Positions 53,007 to 64,000 of a stretch of 64,000 nt of DNA are shown here, one piece after another. A model generated the notes under the pieces. That model was not told the DNA's origin, made no database searches, and saw only the letters and a program-made list of their open reading frames with translations. The stretch is from the NCBI GenBank assembly GCA_001599595.1, contig BCHH01000002.1, positions 1,154,390 to 1,218,389 on the forward strand, in the 5' to 3' direction. The position numbers and the translations under genes are program-made. The first letter of the stretch is position 1, and each line of letters begins with the position of its first letter. Source of the stretch: Beverwykella pulmonaria (Eukaryota > Ascomycota > Dothideomycetes > Pleosporales > Melanommataceae).

Positions 53007-53635
53007 GATGATAGTTTTAAGTTGAGGCGCAGGGTTGTTGGTGTTGAAGCCGAAGATTGGACGCAGTCAGGAACTCAAAGAGGTAGAATGCGGGAATCTG
53101 AAGGCCTGACACTCCCATTCTTGATTTCAAATTTACAATGAGAGGAGCAAATCCGACGGTTTACTTCCCAGGGTGTTGCTCATGCGGCACGAGCCTACTG
53201 CTGGCGGCAGAACAGTCGCGTGGATTTTCGGAAGGCGATTGATCTCTTTTAGTATATACCTCCTCGATGGTCCACGGGAATCCGACACCTGTCAGAGAAA
53301 ATGTGGGCGATGGTTGCGTATAGAAGGTTCAATATTGGCAATGAGTCCTGCGGCGTTCACTTCACAGGCGGGTTTTCGGATCTACGATCTCAGCTCGCAC
53401 TTGACGAGTGCGGACTAGCGTGCCAAGCCCTGTCTAGGTTGCTAGACGTCGCTGTCCCAAACCTCCTTCGACAAAGCGCGCTCTGTCGGTCTTTATCACA
53501 GTCTCGCCCACTCTCCTCCTTCACTCTTCCACTCTTTCCCGCCCACCCACATTCTTTCAGCAAGTATACCCAGCCGCGCCCCCGACTGCCACATCCGACC
53601 GCGAGCCGCCCCGCGAAGGTGCGCGCGCCTTCATC
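53007..53635. promoter_or_regulatory. Divergent promoter of nucleotidyltransferase and TFIIF alpha
   Basis: 629 nt between two divergent starts. Pyrimidine-rich stretches precede the TFIIF ATG. No distinct motif. Confidence 0.4.
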
Positions 53636-55901
53636 ATGAACGGAAACTCTCAACCTCCTGGGGCAGCCTTCGCTGCAAACGGCCAACCGCGACCTTCTAC
53701 GAGCACATCTCCTGCTGCACCTCCAGCTGGAGCACCCCTCGGTCCGAATGGCCAGCCCCTCCGCCGTCGTCGTCCGCGCCCAAAGGTTGATCCCATGCGC
53801 CCTGCCTACAGGCCGCTGAAGCAGATTGCAAAGCCCATCGTATCTCTTACACAGATGAACGAAGCCGCAGCATTGCAAGATTCGGGTTCCGGGTCGGCTG
53901 CCCCTGATACGTCAAAGTCGATGGAGGATTTCCGACGGGAGTATCTAGCAGCGGGTGCTAAGATGTTACCTCTGGTTGTCACGAGGGGCGATTTGAAAGA
54001 TCTGCGACATCACGTCATGCGACTCAACAGCAAAGTTCGGACTGATATCCAAAACGAGGAGCAATTCACTCCTCCGATCCGACTACACCGTCGCGACCCA
54101 CGCGCTCCGCCGAGCGGCGTGGGAACCGTTGTGGAGGATGAGGATACAAAGGAGGACGTTGAAGAGAGCAAGGAACGCGAGCGTCTCGAGATACAGAAAG
54201 AAGAGCGGCGCAAGATCCGAGAGGAGAACCAGGCCAAGATTGCCCCTTCTGCGACCAAGAAGCCCCCAGCGTTCCAGAAGAAGACGGAACAAAAGTATCG
54301 TCCCGACGATACCCCCGAGGCCAAAAAGCGACAACTTCTGCGCTACGAGGAGACACTGCCCTGGCATCTCGAGGACTTCGAGAACAAGCAGACTTGGGTC
54401 GGAGCTTACGAGTCGGAGCTTTCCGAGGCACACATTATGCTTACTACCGACTACATTAATGGCATGGACGTCATGCAAATGGCACCGATGGAGCGCTGGT
54501 ACCGGTTCACAGTCAAAGGCAATTTGAAGCAACCGACAGCAGACGATGCAGACAACGCGTTGGAAAAGAAAGTTAAAATGCCCCAGTTCTTGAGTAAAAT
54601 CGAGCAACGTAGCATAAAGAGGGAGCAGGATGCGGTACAAGGCAGAGGCGGACGAGGCATGAGGACTCGTGTGGGCGGTGGAGACGATGACGAAGGCGCA
54701 ATTCGACGACGAACAGGAGACGACGATATACCCACCATCAAGCGCGAAGCGGACGCAGATGATATTGACTTCAACTTGGAGGACGACTTTGCCGATGACG
54801 AAGAAGGATTAAATGGTCTTTTCGAGGGTGATGAGGCCGAAATCAAGGACTCCACCGAGCGGCTGAAGCGTGACCAGCTTGCAGCCTCTGCATTTGACCT
54901 GCGGAATGAAGCGGAGATTTACCGCCAAGAAGAGCAGGAACGCAAGGATGCAGAAGCACAACGGAAGCTAGAGAAATCTCTCCGAAAAGCACTGATTAAG
55001 CGAGAAAAGAACATTGAGTACGACGATCGTTCCGATTCGAACCCGTACGCGTCGTCTTCGAGCGATTCTGACACGGACTCGGAGACGGAGAGGCAGAGGG
55101 CGAAAGAGGAGGAAGAACGGAAGGCAGCTGAGCAGAATGGGAAGGCAGCGGAGGCTGATAAGGCTGCATCCGGCACATCGACAAAGGGATCCAACACTCC
55201 GTCAAGCACCCATAAATCCCTCGATCCCAATAAGAAGAAGCGGCCCGGTTCACCGAACTTGTCCGAAGCGAGTGGCAACGAGTCGTCTCGCAAGAAGCAC
55301 AAGAAGAACCGTGAAAAGAACCTAGATGGATCGCGCAAATCCTCGCTCGCCCATGTAAACGATGGCTCAAAGCGTGGGGCCGCATCTGGCAGCGATAGCG
55401 AAATGACCGATGCTGGCCGAGTGAAGAAGCATAAGCTGAAAGTCAAACTCACCAACAATGCTTCGCCGAGTGGCAGTCCTGGCGGGAGCCGTGCAGGGAG
55501 CCCAGCTGCTTCACAAATGAATGGAAGCAGGGCGGGTAGTCCGGCGGCCCCTGGCGCCAACGCCATGTCTCCCCGTAAGTTTCCTGCAATCCTCAAGACT
55601 ACGGAGATCTACTAACACCAAGGCAAAAATAGAAAATCGTCTCCCCTCAGCAAGCGAGATATACAAAGCGCTCCCTGCTGAAGGCATGACGATTCAGAAG
55701 TTGATTGTTGCATTCAAAGACCGAGTCGATAAGACAAACACCCAGCTCTTCATCCGACTCGTCAAAGCAGTTTCCAGCTTTGATAAGCAGCGGAGCTGGC
55801 TCGTTCCCCTTCCCCAGATGCCATCAGATGAACAGATTAATGCGATCATGAAGGGTCAAAAAGCAGCCCCGACGAAGAGTGCAGCGGCAAGCCCATCTTG
55901 A
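53636..55901 (+). CDS. Transcription initiation factor TFIIF, alpha subunit (RAP74/Tfg1)
   Basis: Exons 53636-55574 and 55633-55901 are joined by a 58-nt intron with a GTAAGT donor and an exact TACTAAC branch, giving 735 aa. The dimerisation domain is recognised by LPWHLEDFENKQTWVGAYE and WYRFTVKGN. A long acidic and charged middle follows, then Ser-rich Lys-rich low complexity. The last exon completes the C-terminal winged helix (SEIYKALPAEGMTIQKLI, then FIRLVKAVSSF and RSWLVP). TFIIF alpha travels with RNA polymerase II and stabilises the initiation complex. The coding sequence before the intron is followed by an in-frame stop inside it, so splicing is needed for the winged helix. Confidence 0.9.
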
Positions 55902-56420
55902 GAAATTTGGTTTATTTACAGCGTGTTTGGCGAGGCGTTACTTAGATCGGCCGGTACCGCCCATCTTCAATTTTTGCTAACGGTAGTTGGGCCTTAGCTT
56001 CATATTACGTTCTCTCACCTTGCGACACTTTGGTGTCTTTCTGCCCCACTGCAGCATTGTGTATTTAGTTGACGGTGATCTGACTTGTCATCAAGCTATC
56101 GGAGAGGATGTATAGTGCAAAAAATCAGAATGAGGTTGCTCAAAGTTGGCGCAAGTGGGTCTTTGTGAAGCAATCCATGGATGACTTATCATCGTGAAAG
56201 CGAACTACGGATGTATGCAGGTGCTAGGTACATGAGGGATTGGTAAGATAGCGGGCGGGTATCGGCACGCAGCTCCTCAATTGCTTCACCGTCGGTAACG
56301 ACGCTTTTTTCCTGTTGCTTATACTTTGCGCTGTGGGCATTGTGGTTACAGTCGATCCAACTTGCGTCTCATTTCTTCAAGTCGGACAGCCGTCGAAGGG
56401 CCTCATCGCGAAACGTCACA
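55902..56420. other. Intergenic, no gene seen
   Basis: 519 nt holding the TFIIF alpha 3' region and the MFS transporter promoter. Confidence 0.5.
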
Positions 56421-58509
56421 ATGACGTCCGACCCCGAGCGAGAAAAGCCCGAGGCCGAAACAACGCCCATCAGTCTCATCATCGCCACTTCCTCCACCTC
56501 AACACCCACATCAAGCTCTCCATCACTATCTCCAGACCAATCTCCAACCAATCATCTTCCAATATGGCACAGAATTTACAAAATACTAGCATGGACGCCA
56601 TCCCGCTGCCGCTGGAACCCCTCGCACCCGCCGCAGTTCTCAATGGGCATGAATGTGCTGTTCGCGTTTGCGGCGGGATTTACCGTTGCGAATTTGTACT
56701 ACAATCATCCGATTTTGAATGTGCTTGCGGAGGATTTTGGCGTCAAGTATGAGAAGGTGGCGCAGATTCCTACCGTGATGCAGGTAAGCCAAATAAGTAC
56801 CTTGACAATGATGTAGAGCCCGAGAATAGAGAAGGAGATGTGTGAGGGACGGTGTGAAAGAATATTCTGATGCGATGACAGGCCGGATACGCGGCGGGAC
56901 TGCTGTTTCTGTGTCCGTTGGGGGACCTATTGCCTAGGAGACCGTTTGTGGTTGGCTTGGTAGGGTTTACATGTATGATGTGGTAAGATAAGTTTTCGTT
57001 GAGATTTCTTGTTAAAGTCGTGCTTTCATAATTCGAACCGCTTTTCTTCAACGACTCATATCTACGCTTCTTCGACAATGGTACGCGTCCATCCCTGGCG
57101 TGATGGGCTTCTTAAAAAGAATACTACTGTCCTCTCCCTCTTATTTTATACACATCCCCTCTCGTTTCCGCGCCCCTCGTTCGGTAGACATTGGTCCTGG
57201 TCACTGGTGAAGAACAAGGATTTGTTCCATTATCCAACGTTGCGTTTGTTGTAAAGCCGGACGTGCTGTTTCAGTAGACATTCCAAGCAATACATTACTA
57301 ACCACAACATGTAGGCTTGGCCTCTGCATCACGAACGACCTCCGTGTTTTCACAGCCATATCCTTCATCGTAGCCATCACAACCGTAACCCCGCAACTCA
57401 TGCTCCCCTTAGTCGGCGACCTCGCTCCCCCTCACCGCCGGGCGGCTGCCCTCAGCGTTGTAGTCTCTGGGCTGATGCTCGGTATCCTCGTCGCGCGCGT
57501 GCTGTCCGGCACAATTTCCAACTTTGTCACCTGGCGCGCGGTGTACTGGATGGCGTTTGGTCTGCAAGCCCTCATTTTCATCTCGTTGTGGTTATTCATG
57601 CCGGACTACCCGTCAACGAATCCGAGTGGACTGAACTACTTTCAACTTCTCTGGACCATTGTAATCATGCTTGGGAAACACCCTGTGCTCGTTCAGGCTT
57701 GCGTTGCGGGATTTTTCACGTCGGCGACTTTTACCTCGTTCTGGACCACATTGACCTTCCTTCTCGCTGGGGCGCCGTACCATTACACGCCCTTGACAAT
57801 CGGGCTATTCGGATTAATAGGCATAGCAGCTATGCTCACCGGCCCGCTCTACGCACGCACTGTCACCGATCGTTTCTTACCACACCTCTCCGTCCTCGTA
57901 GGCCTGTCTTGTTGCTTATTAGGCATCTGTCTAGGTACTTATCTCGGCACGTTTAGCATTTCCGGTCCGGTCCTGCAAGCCTTCCTGCTCGACTTCGGCA
58001 TGCAGAGTGCGCAGATTGCGAATCGCTCTTCGATATATGCGGTTGAGCCACGGCGGAGGAATGGCGTGAATACTGCATTCATGGTAGCTACGTTTTGCGG
58101 GCAGCTCGTGGGCACAGCCGCGGGGAACCACATTTATGCGAGAGCCGGGTGGATTGGATCGGGTAGTGCGAGCGTGGGATTTATTGGCGGCGCGATTTTG
58201 ACAATGTGCGTGCGAGGTCCACACGAAAATGGATGGTTTGGGTGGAGTGGAGGATGGAGCATGGTTAAGAAAAACAAGGGGAGTGCGGATGGGAAGACGA
58301 GTGAGGTTGCTCATCATACCGAGGGCGTAAAAGTGGATGAGGAGGCCGGTATGGGTGGGGAAGCAAAAGCTTGGGCAGAAATGGCGGCGGAAGTGGGGAA
58401 TGAGGACCCGTTGAAGGAGGGTAGTGTGGTAGAGAAGGAGGGAGGATGTGGGAGTGAGAAGAGCAGACGGTCGAGTAAGGACGATGAGATTAGGCCTGTG
58501 AAGATTTGA
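56421..58509 (+). CDS. MFS transporter of bacterial drug/sugar-efflux type
   Basis: Exons 56421-56783, 56882-56982 and 57315-58509 keep phase and give 552 aa. The second intron is 332 nt with a TACTAAC-like branch just before the acceptor, far longer than others here. Helix 1 begins FAFAAGFTVANLYYNHPIL. The short exon carries GYAAGLLFLCPLGDLLPRRPF, the MFS motif-A equivalent, and LAPPHRRAAALSVVVSG follows in the third exon. Around 12 helices are expected, then a cytosolic charged tail of about 90 residues. The helix pattern is closest to bacterial efflux transporters also found in many ascomycetes. The substrate is unknown. The N-terminal 70 residues are Ser/Thr/Pro-rich and probably cytosolic. 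Confidence 0.82.
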
Positions 58510-59290
58510 GTACATGCATTGATTCACAATGGGTTTGAGTTCTTGGATAGACTTTGTATTTTCACACACTCACTCACACCTACTCACCCACTCACACAGC
58601 ACGAGCATACAAAGAGGCATTTCCAGAATTTTCCCAAATAGAATCCATATTTAAATATATCCCTCGCTATCCTCTATGATTCTCACAAACTCGCGCCTTC
58701 TTCCCACTCATCGCATATGCAAAAGCCTAATAACAACCACAAGTAAAGCAGCAGAAGAAAACTAGACACGCTCCGATTCGAACAGAGGATCTCACGCATC
58801 ACCAATCCGCGGACTGTTAAGTCTCAAATAGTCCTACGCGTCCTTGATGTTTGTTGATAGGTGAATGTGGAATTGTTTGGTATGCAGTGAGAGAAAGGGA
58901 TGTGGGCGGTAAGATAAGGTGATAAAAGGGCGAGTATCAATGGGCGGCCTAACACTCCATGGAGAGAGTAACACAGTATCCGAGCGGGACTAATGGATTT
59001 CTTATGTGAATTGTACGATACCGTAGAGGGATTTGAGAAGAGAAAAGGCATGTATAGAGATCAAAGTTTGATGAGTGAGGCGGAACTTTGTATGCATGAG
59101 CATTACACACCAACACCATTTTCACCCCTAGCCTCTAGAGACCCCGCTCTGTAAGAGATATATACAAAGAAAATGCAAGCCATGACGACTGTCCAAGCCA
59201 ACAGAAATGCCTGGTATCGATGGTCTGGTATCAATGCTCGAACTCCACAAACACCAACAAATGAAATCCAACCTCCACATCTAGATTTCC
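58510..59290. other. Convergent 3' region with tRNA-like element
   Basis: 781 nt between convergent genes. It begins with a CACT-rich run (about 58562-58600) and contains the tRNA-like element listed separately. No protein gene seen. Confidence 0.5.
58764..58843 (-). ncRNA. tRNA-like element lacking a normal D arm
   Basis: On the minus strand the ends pair over 7 bp (GGACGCG with CGTGTCT, two G-U pairs). The 3' end is preceded directly by a T arm (stem CTCTG/CGGAG, loop TTCGAAT) at 58787-58771, close to the polymerase III B box. The middle has a GGACT/AGTCC hairpin but no recognisable D arm or clear anticodon arm. It could be a decayed tRNA or a tRNA-derived repeat. Confidence 0.35.
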
Positions 59291-61537
59291 TTACAGTTTA
59301 CTAAAATTCCTGGTAATCATCACTACCACGCCCGCCACAACCTTGATCGCAATCCTCAGCACCCAAACCACTGTTTTGAACGCAAACGTCAAAACATTGA
59401 TAATGGTTCTCGTAATCAGCGGCAGCTTATCCTCGTCCTCGTCCTTCTTCTTTTTCTTCCCCTCTTTCTTAGACTCCTTCGTTTGTGCCTGTCCATACCA
59501 CTCCCCAAGCTCGATATCCTTATCCATGGACCCTTCCGATTTTGATGTCCGACCGGTAGTCGTAGACTTCAATGACCACTTCCGCAGACTAGATGCCGCC
59601 TTCTTCGTCTTATCGTTGTGGCCGCCCCAGGCCTCAAACCCCTCGACAAAACTCTCCTTGAAGGCCTTCGCTGTGCTCTCTTTCTTCACGCCTAGCCCTG
59701 CGCTCGGCGGCGGTGGCTCAAAGTTCTCCAGGCTCGCTTTCTTGCTGTGTTTCCCGCGGACAGCTTCCGCTACTGCGACGGCGAGTAAAGTGGACGCCAC
59801 GACGTCAACGAGGAACGGATTCCCGAAGTGTGAGAGCGCGCCGAGGTTCAGCATTAAAGCATCGTTAGCGAAATCGATACGTGCAAGCATTGCGTCATCG
59901 GCCGCTGCGTCGGTGGCAGTGGGCAGTTGTGTGAAGGACATTTCAGAAGGCGTAATGGAGATTGGTCTGGAGTCATTGGCGAGGCTGTCCATACGGGGCG
60001 GTGGTTGGAGGGGCGAGAAGGCAGTTCCTCGGGGCGAGGTAGGGGAGAGAATGTACGGGTTTAGAATTGTAATTGATGCCTGTTTGCGTGGGGATTGGGG
60101 CGTGATAGGCATATTGTGTCCGTATATGGCGGTCATAGGTCGGGTAGAAGGTTTGTTGATGATAGAGCAGTCACCTTCGATTTGGATGGGGAATGTGCCC
60201 AGTGTGGGGTGGTGGAGTGAGTAGGTTCCTTCTGAGGGGAGATGCTGTGCCCAAGGATTGGTTTGCTGTTGGGGGGAGTCGCGGGTCCAGGCTAAGGCAC
60301 AACATTCGCGTTGAGCGGCGCCCATGAGGACGTCTTCTGCGAGACGCTGAGCAGCGGGGGATGTGGCTCCGGGATCGTTAAGCGCGATGTGAGATGCGGC
60401 TGGGGAGTTTGCTGCAGCGTCGAGTGCAGCTAAAGCAGCGAGTTTGGGATATATACTGGTCAAGAGCGTCGTGGGCTCCTGTTGGAGCGGGTCGAAGTTA
60501 TAATTGTCCAGTGACGGCGGAGCGATGAGATCGAGGTGAGCGACCGGGAGGACGCGTGGTTGAGTTGGGTGATGGCGTTGGATTAGGACCTCGTTCATGA
60601 TGCTCTGCACTTCATAATCACCAGCGAGGTTTGACTGAGCCAAGCTGTAGAATGGGAGAGATGGAGTTGGACCAAAGGTTATAGTCGGGTTTGCTGCCGT
60701 TGCACGATGCATTCGTAGTGTGTACATCTGCACAGCTGGATCTGTCTGGCCATTGCATGACGTCCATAGGTTGTCAAGTAGATGTGATGGCGTGAAGAAC
60801 GGTTTGGGTGGAGGACTCGAGGGTCCATTGTCGGTGATGTTGCTGTGAGGAATGTAGAAGTTGGGAGAGTAGGGTGATCTGCTGATTTGTACACTAGGAT
60901 TGTACGTTGGGGATGCTTCAGTTGGTTTGTATGCCTGTTGGGTCAAGGGAACAGAAGGGTCGTAGACGGGGAACATGGATCGCATCGGAATCACTTCCTG
61001 TGGCGATTGGCTTTGCATGTGTGTGGCGGCACTGTTCGCTCGTACTAATGTTGGACTTGTCGAGAAGGCTGGAGAGGCGACTCGGTTGGGTTCTGGACTC
61101 GCATTTGGCGACCTCTGCTTGTATTGACCATCTTGGACTGAAAGTGCTGGCGAAGGAGCTCGAGGATCTTGAGTTCTTCGTGAAGCCTTTCTCGCAAGGC
61201 TCGGTGAAGGCACTCTTTGCCGTGGTGGTGAGTCAAAGACAGGTCTGCTTTCTTGTGGTGGTGTTCGCGTGGCCTGGGTGTTGGCGATGTGAGCCCTGGG
61301 AGGAGAAGCGATGATTGATGGAGGAGGTTCCATTGAGCTTGATGGCGACACCGGGACTGAGTTGACCTGAATAATGAGCTCATGGAAGTCGGCCGGCGCC
61401 TTCGTACTCGTTGCACTCTCCATTCTTTCTGCTGCTGGCTCTGGTGTTGGTGGTTTCACACGAAGCCGTCTATGTGGGCTCGTATGTCTTGGAGCGCGAG
61501 GAGGGGGTGGGAATAGTTGTAGTCCTGGGCCCGCCAT
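59291..61537 (-). CDS. Uncharacterised proline-rich fungal protein with C-terminal hydrophobic segment
   Basis: An intronless frame; the first in-frame ATG is at 61537 (748 aa), since the frame above it lacks ATG. Residues 1-240 are Pro/Ser-rich and disordered (GLQLFPPPPRAPR near the start). A central part (about 250-430) has folded-looking sequence (DNLWTSCNGQTDPAVQMYTLRMHRAT, broken here into motifs LDNLWTSCN and VQMYTLRMH). Then comes a conserved-looking block with LMLNLGALSHFGNPFLVDVV. The tail is Lys-rich (KKEGKKKKKDEDE), then a hydrophobic stretch (TFAFKTVVWVLRIAIKVVAG) near the C-terminus, suggesting membrane association. No enzymatic motif is visible. Confidence 0.72.
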   Translation of the reverse strand: MAGPGLQLFPPPPRAPRHTSPHRRLRVKPPTPEPAAERMESATSTKAPADFHELIIQVNSVPVSPSSSMEPPPSIIASPPRAHIANTQATRTPPQESRPVFDSPPRQRVPSPSLARKASRRTQDPRAPSPALSVQDGQYKQRSPNASPEPNRVASPAFSTSPTLVRANSAATHMQSQSPQEVIPMRSMFPVYDPSVPLTQQAYKPTEASPTYNPSVQISRSPYSPNFYIPHSNITDNGPSSPPPKPFFTPSHLLDNLWTSCNGQTDPAVQMYTLRMHRATAANPTITFGPTPSLPFYSLAQSNLAGDYEVQSIMNEVLIQRHHPTQPRVLPVAHLDLIAPPSLDNYNFDPLQQEPTTLLTSIYPKLAALAALDAAANSPAASHIALNDPGATSPAAQRLAEDVLMGAAQRECCALAWTRDSPQQQTNPWAQHLPSEGTYSLHHPTLGTFPIQIEGDCSIINKPSTRPMTAIYGHNMPITPQSPRKQASITILNPYILSPTSPRGTAFSPLQPPPRMDSLANDSRPISITPSEMSFTQLPTATDAAADDAMLARIDFANDALMLNLGALSHFGNPFLVDVVASTLLAVAVAEAVRGKHSKKASLENFEPPPPSAGLGVKKESTAKAFKESFVEGFEAWGGHNDKTKKAASSLRKWSLKSTTTGRTSKSEGSMDKDIELGEWYGQAQTKESKKEGKKKKKDEDEDKLPLITRTIINVLTFAFKTVVWVLRIAIKVVAGVVVMITRNFSKL

Positions 61538-63204
61538 GATGATCCGTCTCTTGTGATTAATGAGCACCGCTAAAAATACTAGACCAGAGAAGTGGAAAGA
61601 CTGAGAAAAAAACCGAAAACTTTAATTCAGAAATTCACAGGTTTCAACCATGGTAGACGTGCCTTGGGAGCCGGATAATGCGTGGGGATAACGATTATAA
61701 GACGGTGCACGAACAACCCTTACCATGCCTACGGAAAAGTCTTGACTTTGCAGCAAAGCAATAGCGGTTCTCCGATGTTTCCCATGCAGAAAGGGTCCTC
61801 TTTTTGGTCTTGTGGTGTATAGGGTAATCCAATCAAGACGCACATAATCCTCGGCGCTTCTATTAAATGACAAGGCGGCGGTTATAATTTTGGTGGTTGG
61901 CTCTTTGCTGTAAGCGCCCAACGCTCGCAGCTCGCTACACCGCCAACCATGTCCAACCTGGCCCTGCCAATGCTGGCGTTCTGCATTGATTCGTCGGCGA
62001 GGCTGCATTAGCCCTGCGCACGGGCACCAATGTACGTGACGAACTGACCAGCGGCCCGTAACGACACTCTCACGGATCTATTTTGAGCCCTGAAAAGGAC
62101 TCTCTTCCACGCGTGCAAGACCAACGAAGGCTCACCTGCATCCTCGTCCCCCTTCGCCGAAAGCGGGGGATGCATGTCGAGTTCTGCTTTGGGAGCGGAC
62201 TGTTGATGGTTGCAATGCTGATAAAAACAAGCGATCCGGCTCTCATTGTTTCCGGATGCAAGACATATTGACCTTACGTCGCTATTTCCAGCGCACGGAA
62301 GGGAATGACAATGGCAAGTTGAAGCAACGAAAAAAGGGGAAAAAATATTTGTTCCGCGTAGAGGCATTGTCGATTGGGATTGAGGCTTGAAGAGATGCAG
62401 CCACGAGATGTGTGAGCGGTTAGGGGAATTGTAGCCGCCGAGCGAGTTCCGGTTCGATTCGTTAGCGTAAGATAGAGTAACATCTTGAATCGTGGTCTCC
62501 ATTCAGATGGAGTACTATGCTTACCCGTCTATTTTGCTCATTGAAGCTCTGGCGTCAAGAATCGGATGATTGACCCCTCTCGACCGGGTCCTCTTCTTGG
62601 TCCCGAGAGAATTTGATTGCATGCATCTTAACAGCGAGCGACTCCCGATGTCAAAACCGAGACTCATGCGGACAAGCTGTCAATGGCCGACTTACCGTTT
62701 GTCGGAAATATTCCGTACAGATTTACCAGGCGACCCAGATCTAGCGTCAGGACAGGAGGATTTATTTCAACCTACGCCATCCCCTTGTATCCGCCACAAA
62801 GCAGTATCGCGGCCCTTGCAAGGTTCCCTCGAAGCTAGCGATATGCTATATATCCAAGAGCTGGTCTGTTTTGAAGAAGCCTAGAAATCGTAGAACATAA
62901 AATAAAATGCCACGCAATGTGGTCTCACGAGATCAAGATGACAATCCTTCCGTACGTGCATAACGGAATCAGGACATTCCGGGATGCAACAGGCAAGACA
63001 AGATGCCCAGATATAGAGTGCCGTAAGACGCAAGACATCAGCAAACGGTCAGGATCCAAGTGAGCGTTTCAAGACGGACACCTCGTCTCAAAGGCGGGGT
63101 GAAGGCTAGTCTCGTTCTGGGCAAGGCGCGTTAATCGCTATCGATAACCTTAATTTGGGCAAGGAAAAAGTTCGTCATGCCGAAAACCCCACCACAAGCC
63201 CACG
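61538..63204. other. Intergenic, no supported gene
   Basis: 1.7 kb. Two adjacent minus-strand ATG frames (62502-62008 and 62008-61622) overlap at a TAATG but have no motif or coding bias. A plus-strand frame at 62570-62884 lacks an ATG start. The right end should hold the HGH1 promoter. Confidence 0.45.
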
Positions 63205-64000
63205 ATGCAAACCACCAAAGAACTAGAAGATGTAAGCCTTGAATACACCCTCTATAAGTCCACCCTGTCTAAACATTGGTTCCAGTTGGTCGAGTTCCTA
63301 CATCATGGCAACACTCAGATTCGGCAAGTCTCGGCAGATCATCTCGTCGGATATTCGCAGACGCACACAAGCCTCTTCAAACGCAACCAACTCGAGCCAG
63401 TGAAGGACCTCAAGCTTCTAGTTAAAGACTATGCGCCGATAGCGAAGAATGCACTCACGGTGCTCATCAACATCTCCCACGATGTTGAAGTCCTTAGGAA
63501 CCTTGCGAGCGACGATGCTTTCCTCGGGACGCTGCTCTCACGGATAACCGTATGTCAGTTCTCCGATAGCATAGAGTACATCGTCCAAGAGGCTGATATA
63601 GCATGGCAGTACCCGAAAGAGGAGAGTGCGAATGAAATCGCCATGCTCCTTGCTAACATGGCGAAAGACGACTCGATGCAGCGCATCCTCGATCTGAAGC
63701 GCGACATCCCCTCTGGACTTTCGACATCCAAATGGGCCGTTGACCAGCTGCTCGACTGCTTCGTCAAGGGCGCCTCGGGGGCTTACAACAAGCATGCCAA
63801 CTTCGACTACCTCGCGTACTTCTTCGCCGACATGGCCAAAGTAGGCACGCTGTCCCCTCATCCGATAGGCAATGTCTGACCACAGCTCGCATAGTTCGAA
63901 AAAGGACGCTTGTACCTCACCACGCCGCAACCACACGACTCCGATATTATCCCCTTGACCAAACTCCAAGTCTTCACCGACCACGCCTCGCACATTCGCA
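63205..64000 (+). CDS. HGH1: Hgh1 armadillo-type chaperone (partial, cut by window end)
   Basis: Four exons are visible: 63205-63231, 63286-63549, 63610-63840 and 63895 to the window end. The introns are 54, 60 and 54 nt with GTAAGC, GTATGT and GTAGGC donors, and all keep phase. Joined, the protein reads with the family pattern LVEFLHHGNTQIRQVSADHL, FKRNQLEPVKDLKLLVKDYA, ANEIAMLLANMAKDDSM and DCFVKGASGAYNKHANFDYL. The last exon gives TKLQVFTDHASHIR. Hgh1 is an armadillo-repeat protein that helps the TRiC chaperonin fold translation elongation factor 2 in yeast. About half of the protein is present; the rest lies beyond the window. The nine-residue first exon is common in this gene. Confidence 0.92.

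Noticed and set aside
59343..60224. 293-codon plus-strand frame antisense to the proline-rich gene
   Set aside because: The minus-strand frame is longer, ATG-started and continuous. The antisense product is Ser/Phe-rich low complexity, typical of a shadow frame.
61622..62502. Two minus-strand frames overlapping at a TAATG, like a coupled bacterial pair
   Set aside because: No family resemblance and no coding bias. In a eukaryotic region the overlap is most likely coincidence.
1..64000. CRISPR arrays, rRNA genes, intact transposons
   Set aside because: No regularly spaced repeats, no rRNA-like sequence and no transposase or reverse transcriptase motifs were seen.

Overview
This window is a chromosomal piece of a filamentous ascomycete (Pezizomycotina). 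Most genes carry short spliceosomal introns (about 45-63 nt) with GTRNGT-type donors and CTRAC-type branch sites, including two exact TACTAAC motifs. Recognisable products are fungal: cyclin L, Sam50, Ubc6, TFIIF alpha, Hgh1, a hexose transporter and an AA7 oxidase. The order or family cannot be fixed from sequence alone. Nothing looks like a bacterial operon, except that two very large genes encode a bacterial-type toxin machine.

Layout. 0.3-5 kb: a two-TM protein, an F-box/2EXR-like protein and cyclin L. 6.6-13.3 kb: a cytidine-deaminase-like enzyme; a divergent secreted pair (sugar-lactonase-like beta-propeller and AA7 oligosaccharide oxidase) that could act in sequence on sugars; and a small secreted protein. 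14.2-16.1 kb: a tryptophan-rich fungal protein gene broken by two in-frame stops. 17.5-37.2 kb: the centrepiece, two divergent intronless genes of 7.9 kb and 11.0 kb. They encode a TcB-TcC fusion (SpvB, FG-GAP/TcB and RHS cage, plus an unassigned C-terminal cargo) and a TcA subunit (pore/translocation shaft, TcB-binding domain, extra Cys/His-rich segments). Together these are all three parts of an insecticidal Tc (ABC) toxin complex. 38.3-39.4 kb: a HET-family gene relic with six in-frame stops. 39.6-42.5 kb: SAM50 and UBC6, divergent. 42.5-47.0 kb: gene-poor. 47.0-49 kb: hexose transporter. 50.8-55.9 kb: a Cid1-type nucleotidyltransferase and TFIIF alpha, divergent. 56.4-61.5 kb: an MFS transporter and an uncharacterised proline-rich protein. 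63.2 kb to the end: HGH1, cut by the window edge.

Interpretation. Housekeeping genes bracket a 13.3-39.6 kb accessory stretch in which the only intact genes are the Tc pair, with decayed genes on both sides. Both Tc genes are open over their full length, lack introns and lack an obvious signal peptide, and share a 779-bp promoter region with a cluster of GCTGAA/TTCAGC motifs. The simplest reading is horizontal acquisition of a bacterial Tc locus, then retention under selection and addition of Cys/His-rich segments to TcA. What the fungus uses it for, for example against fungus-feeding invertebrates or other organisms, cannot be read from the sequence.
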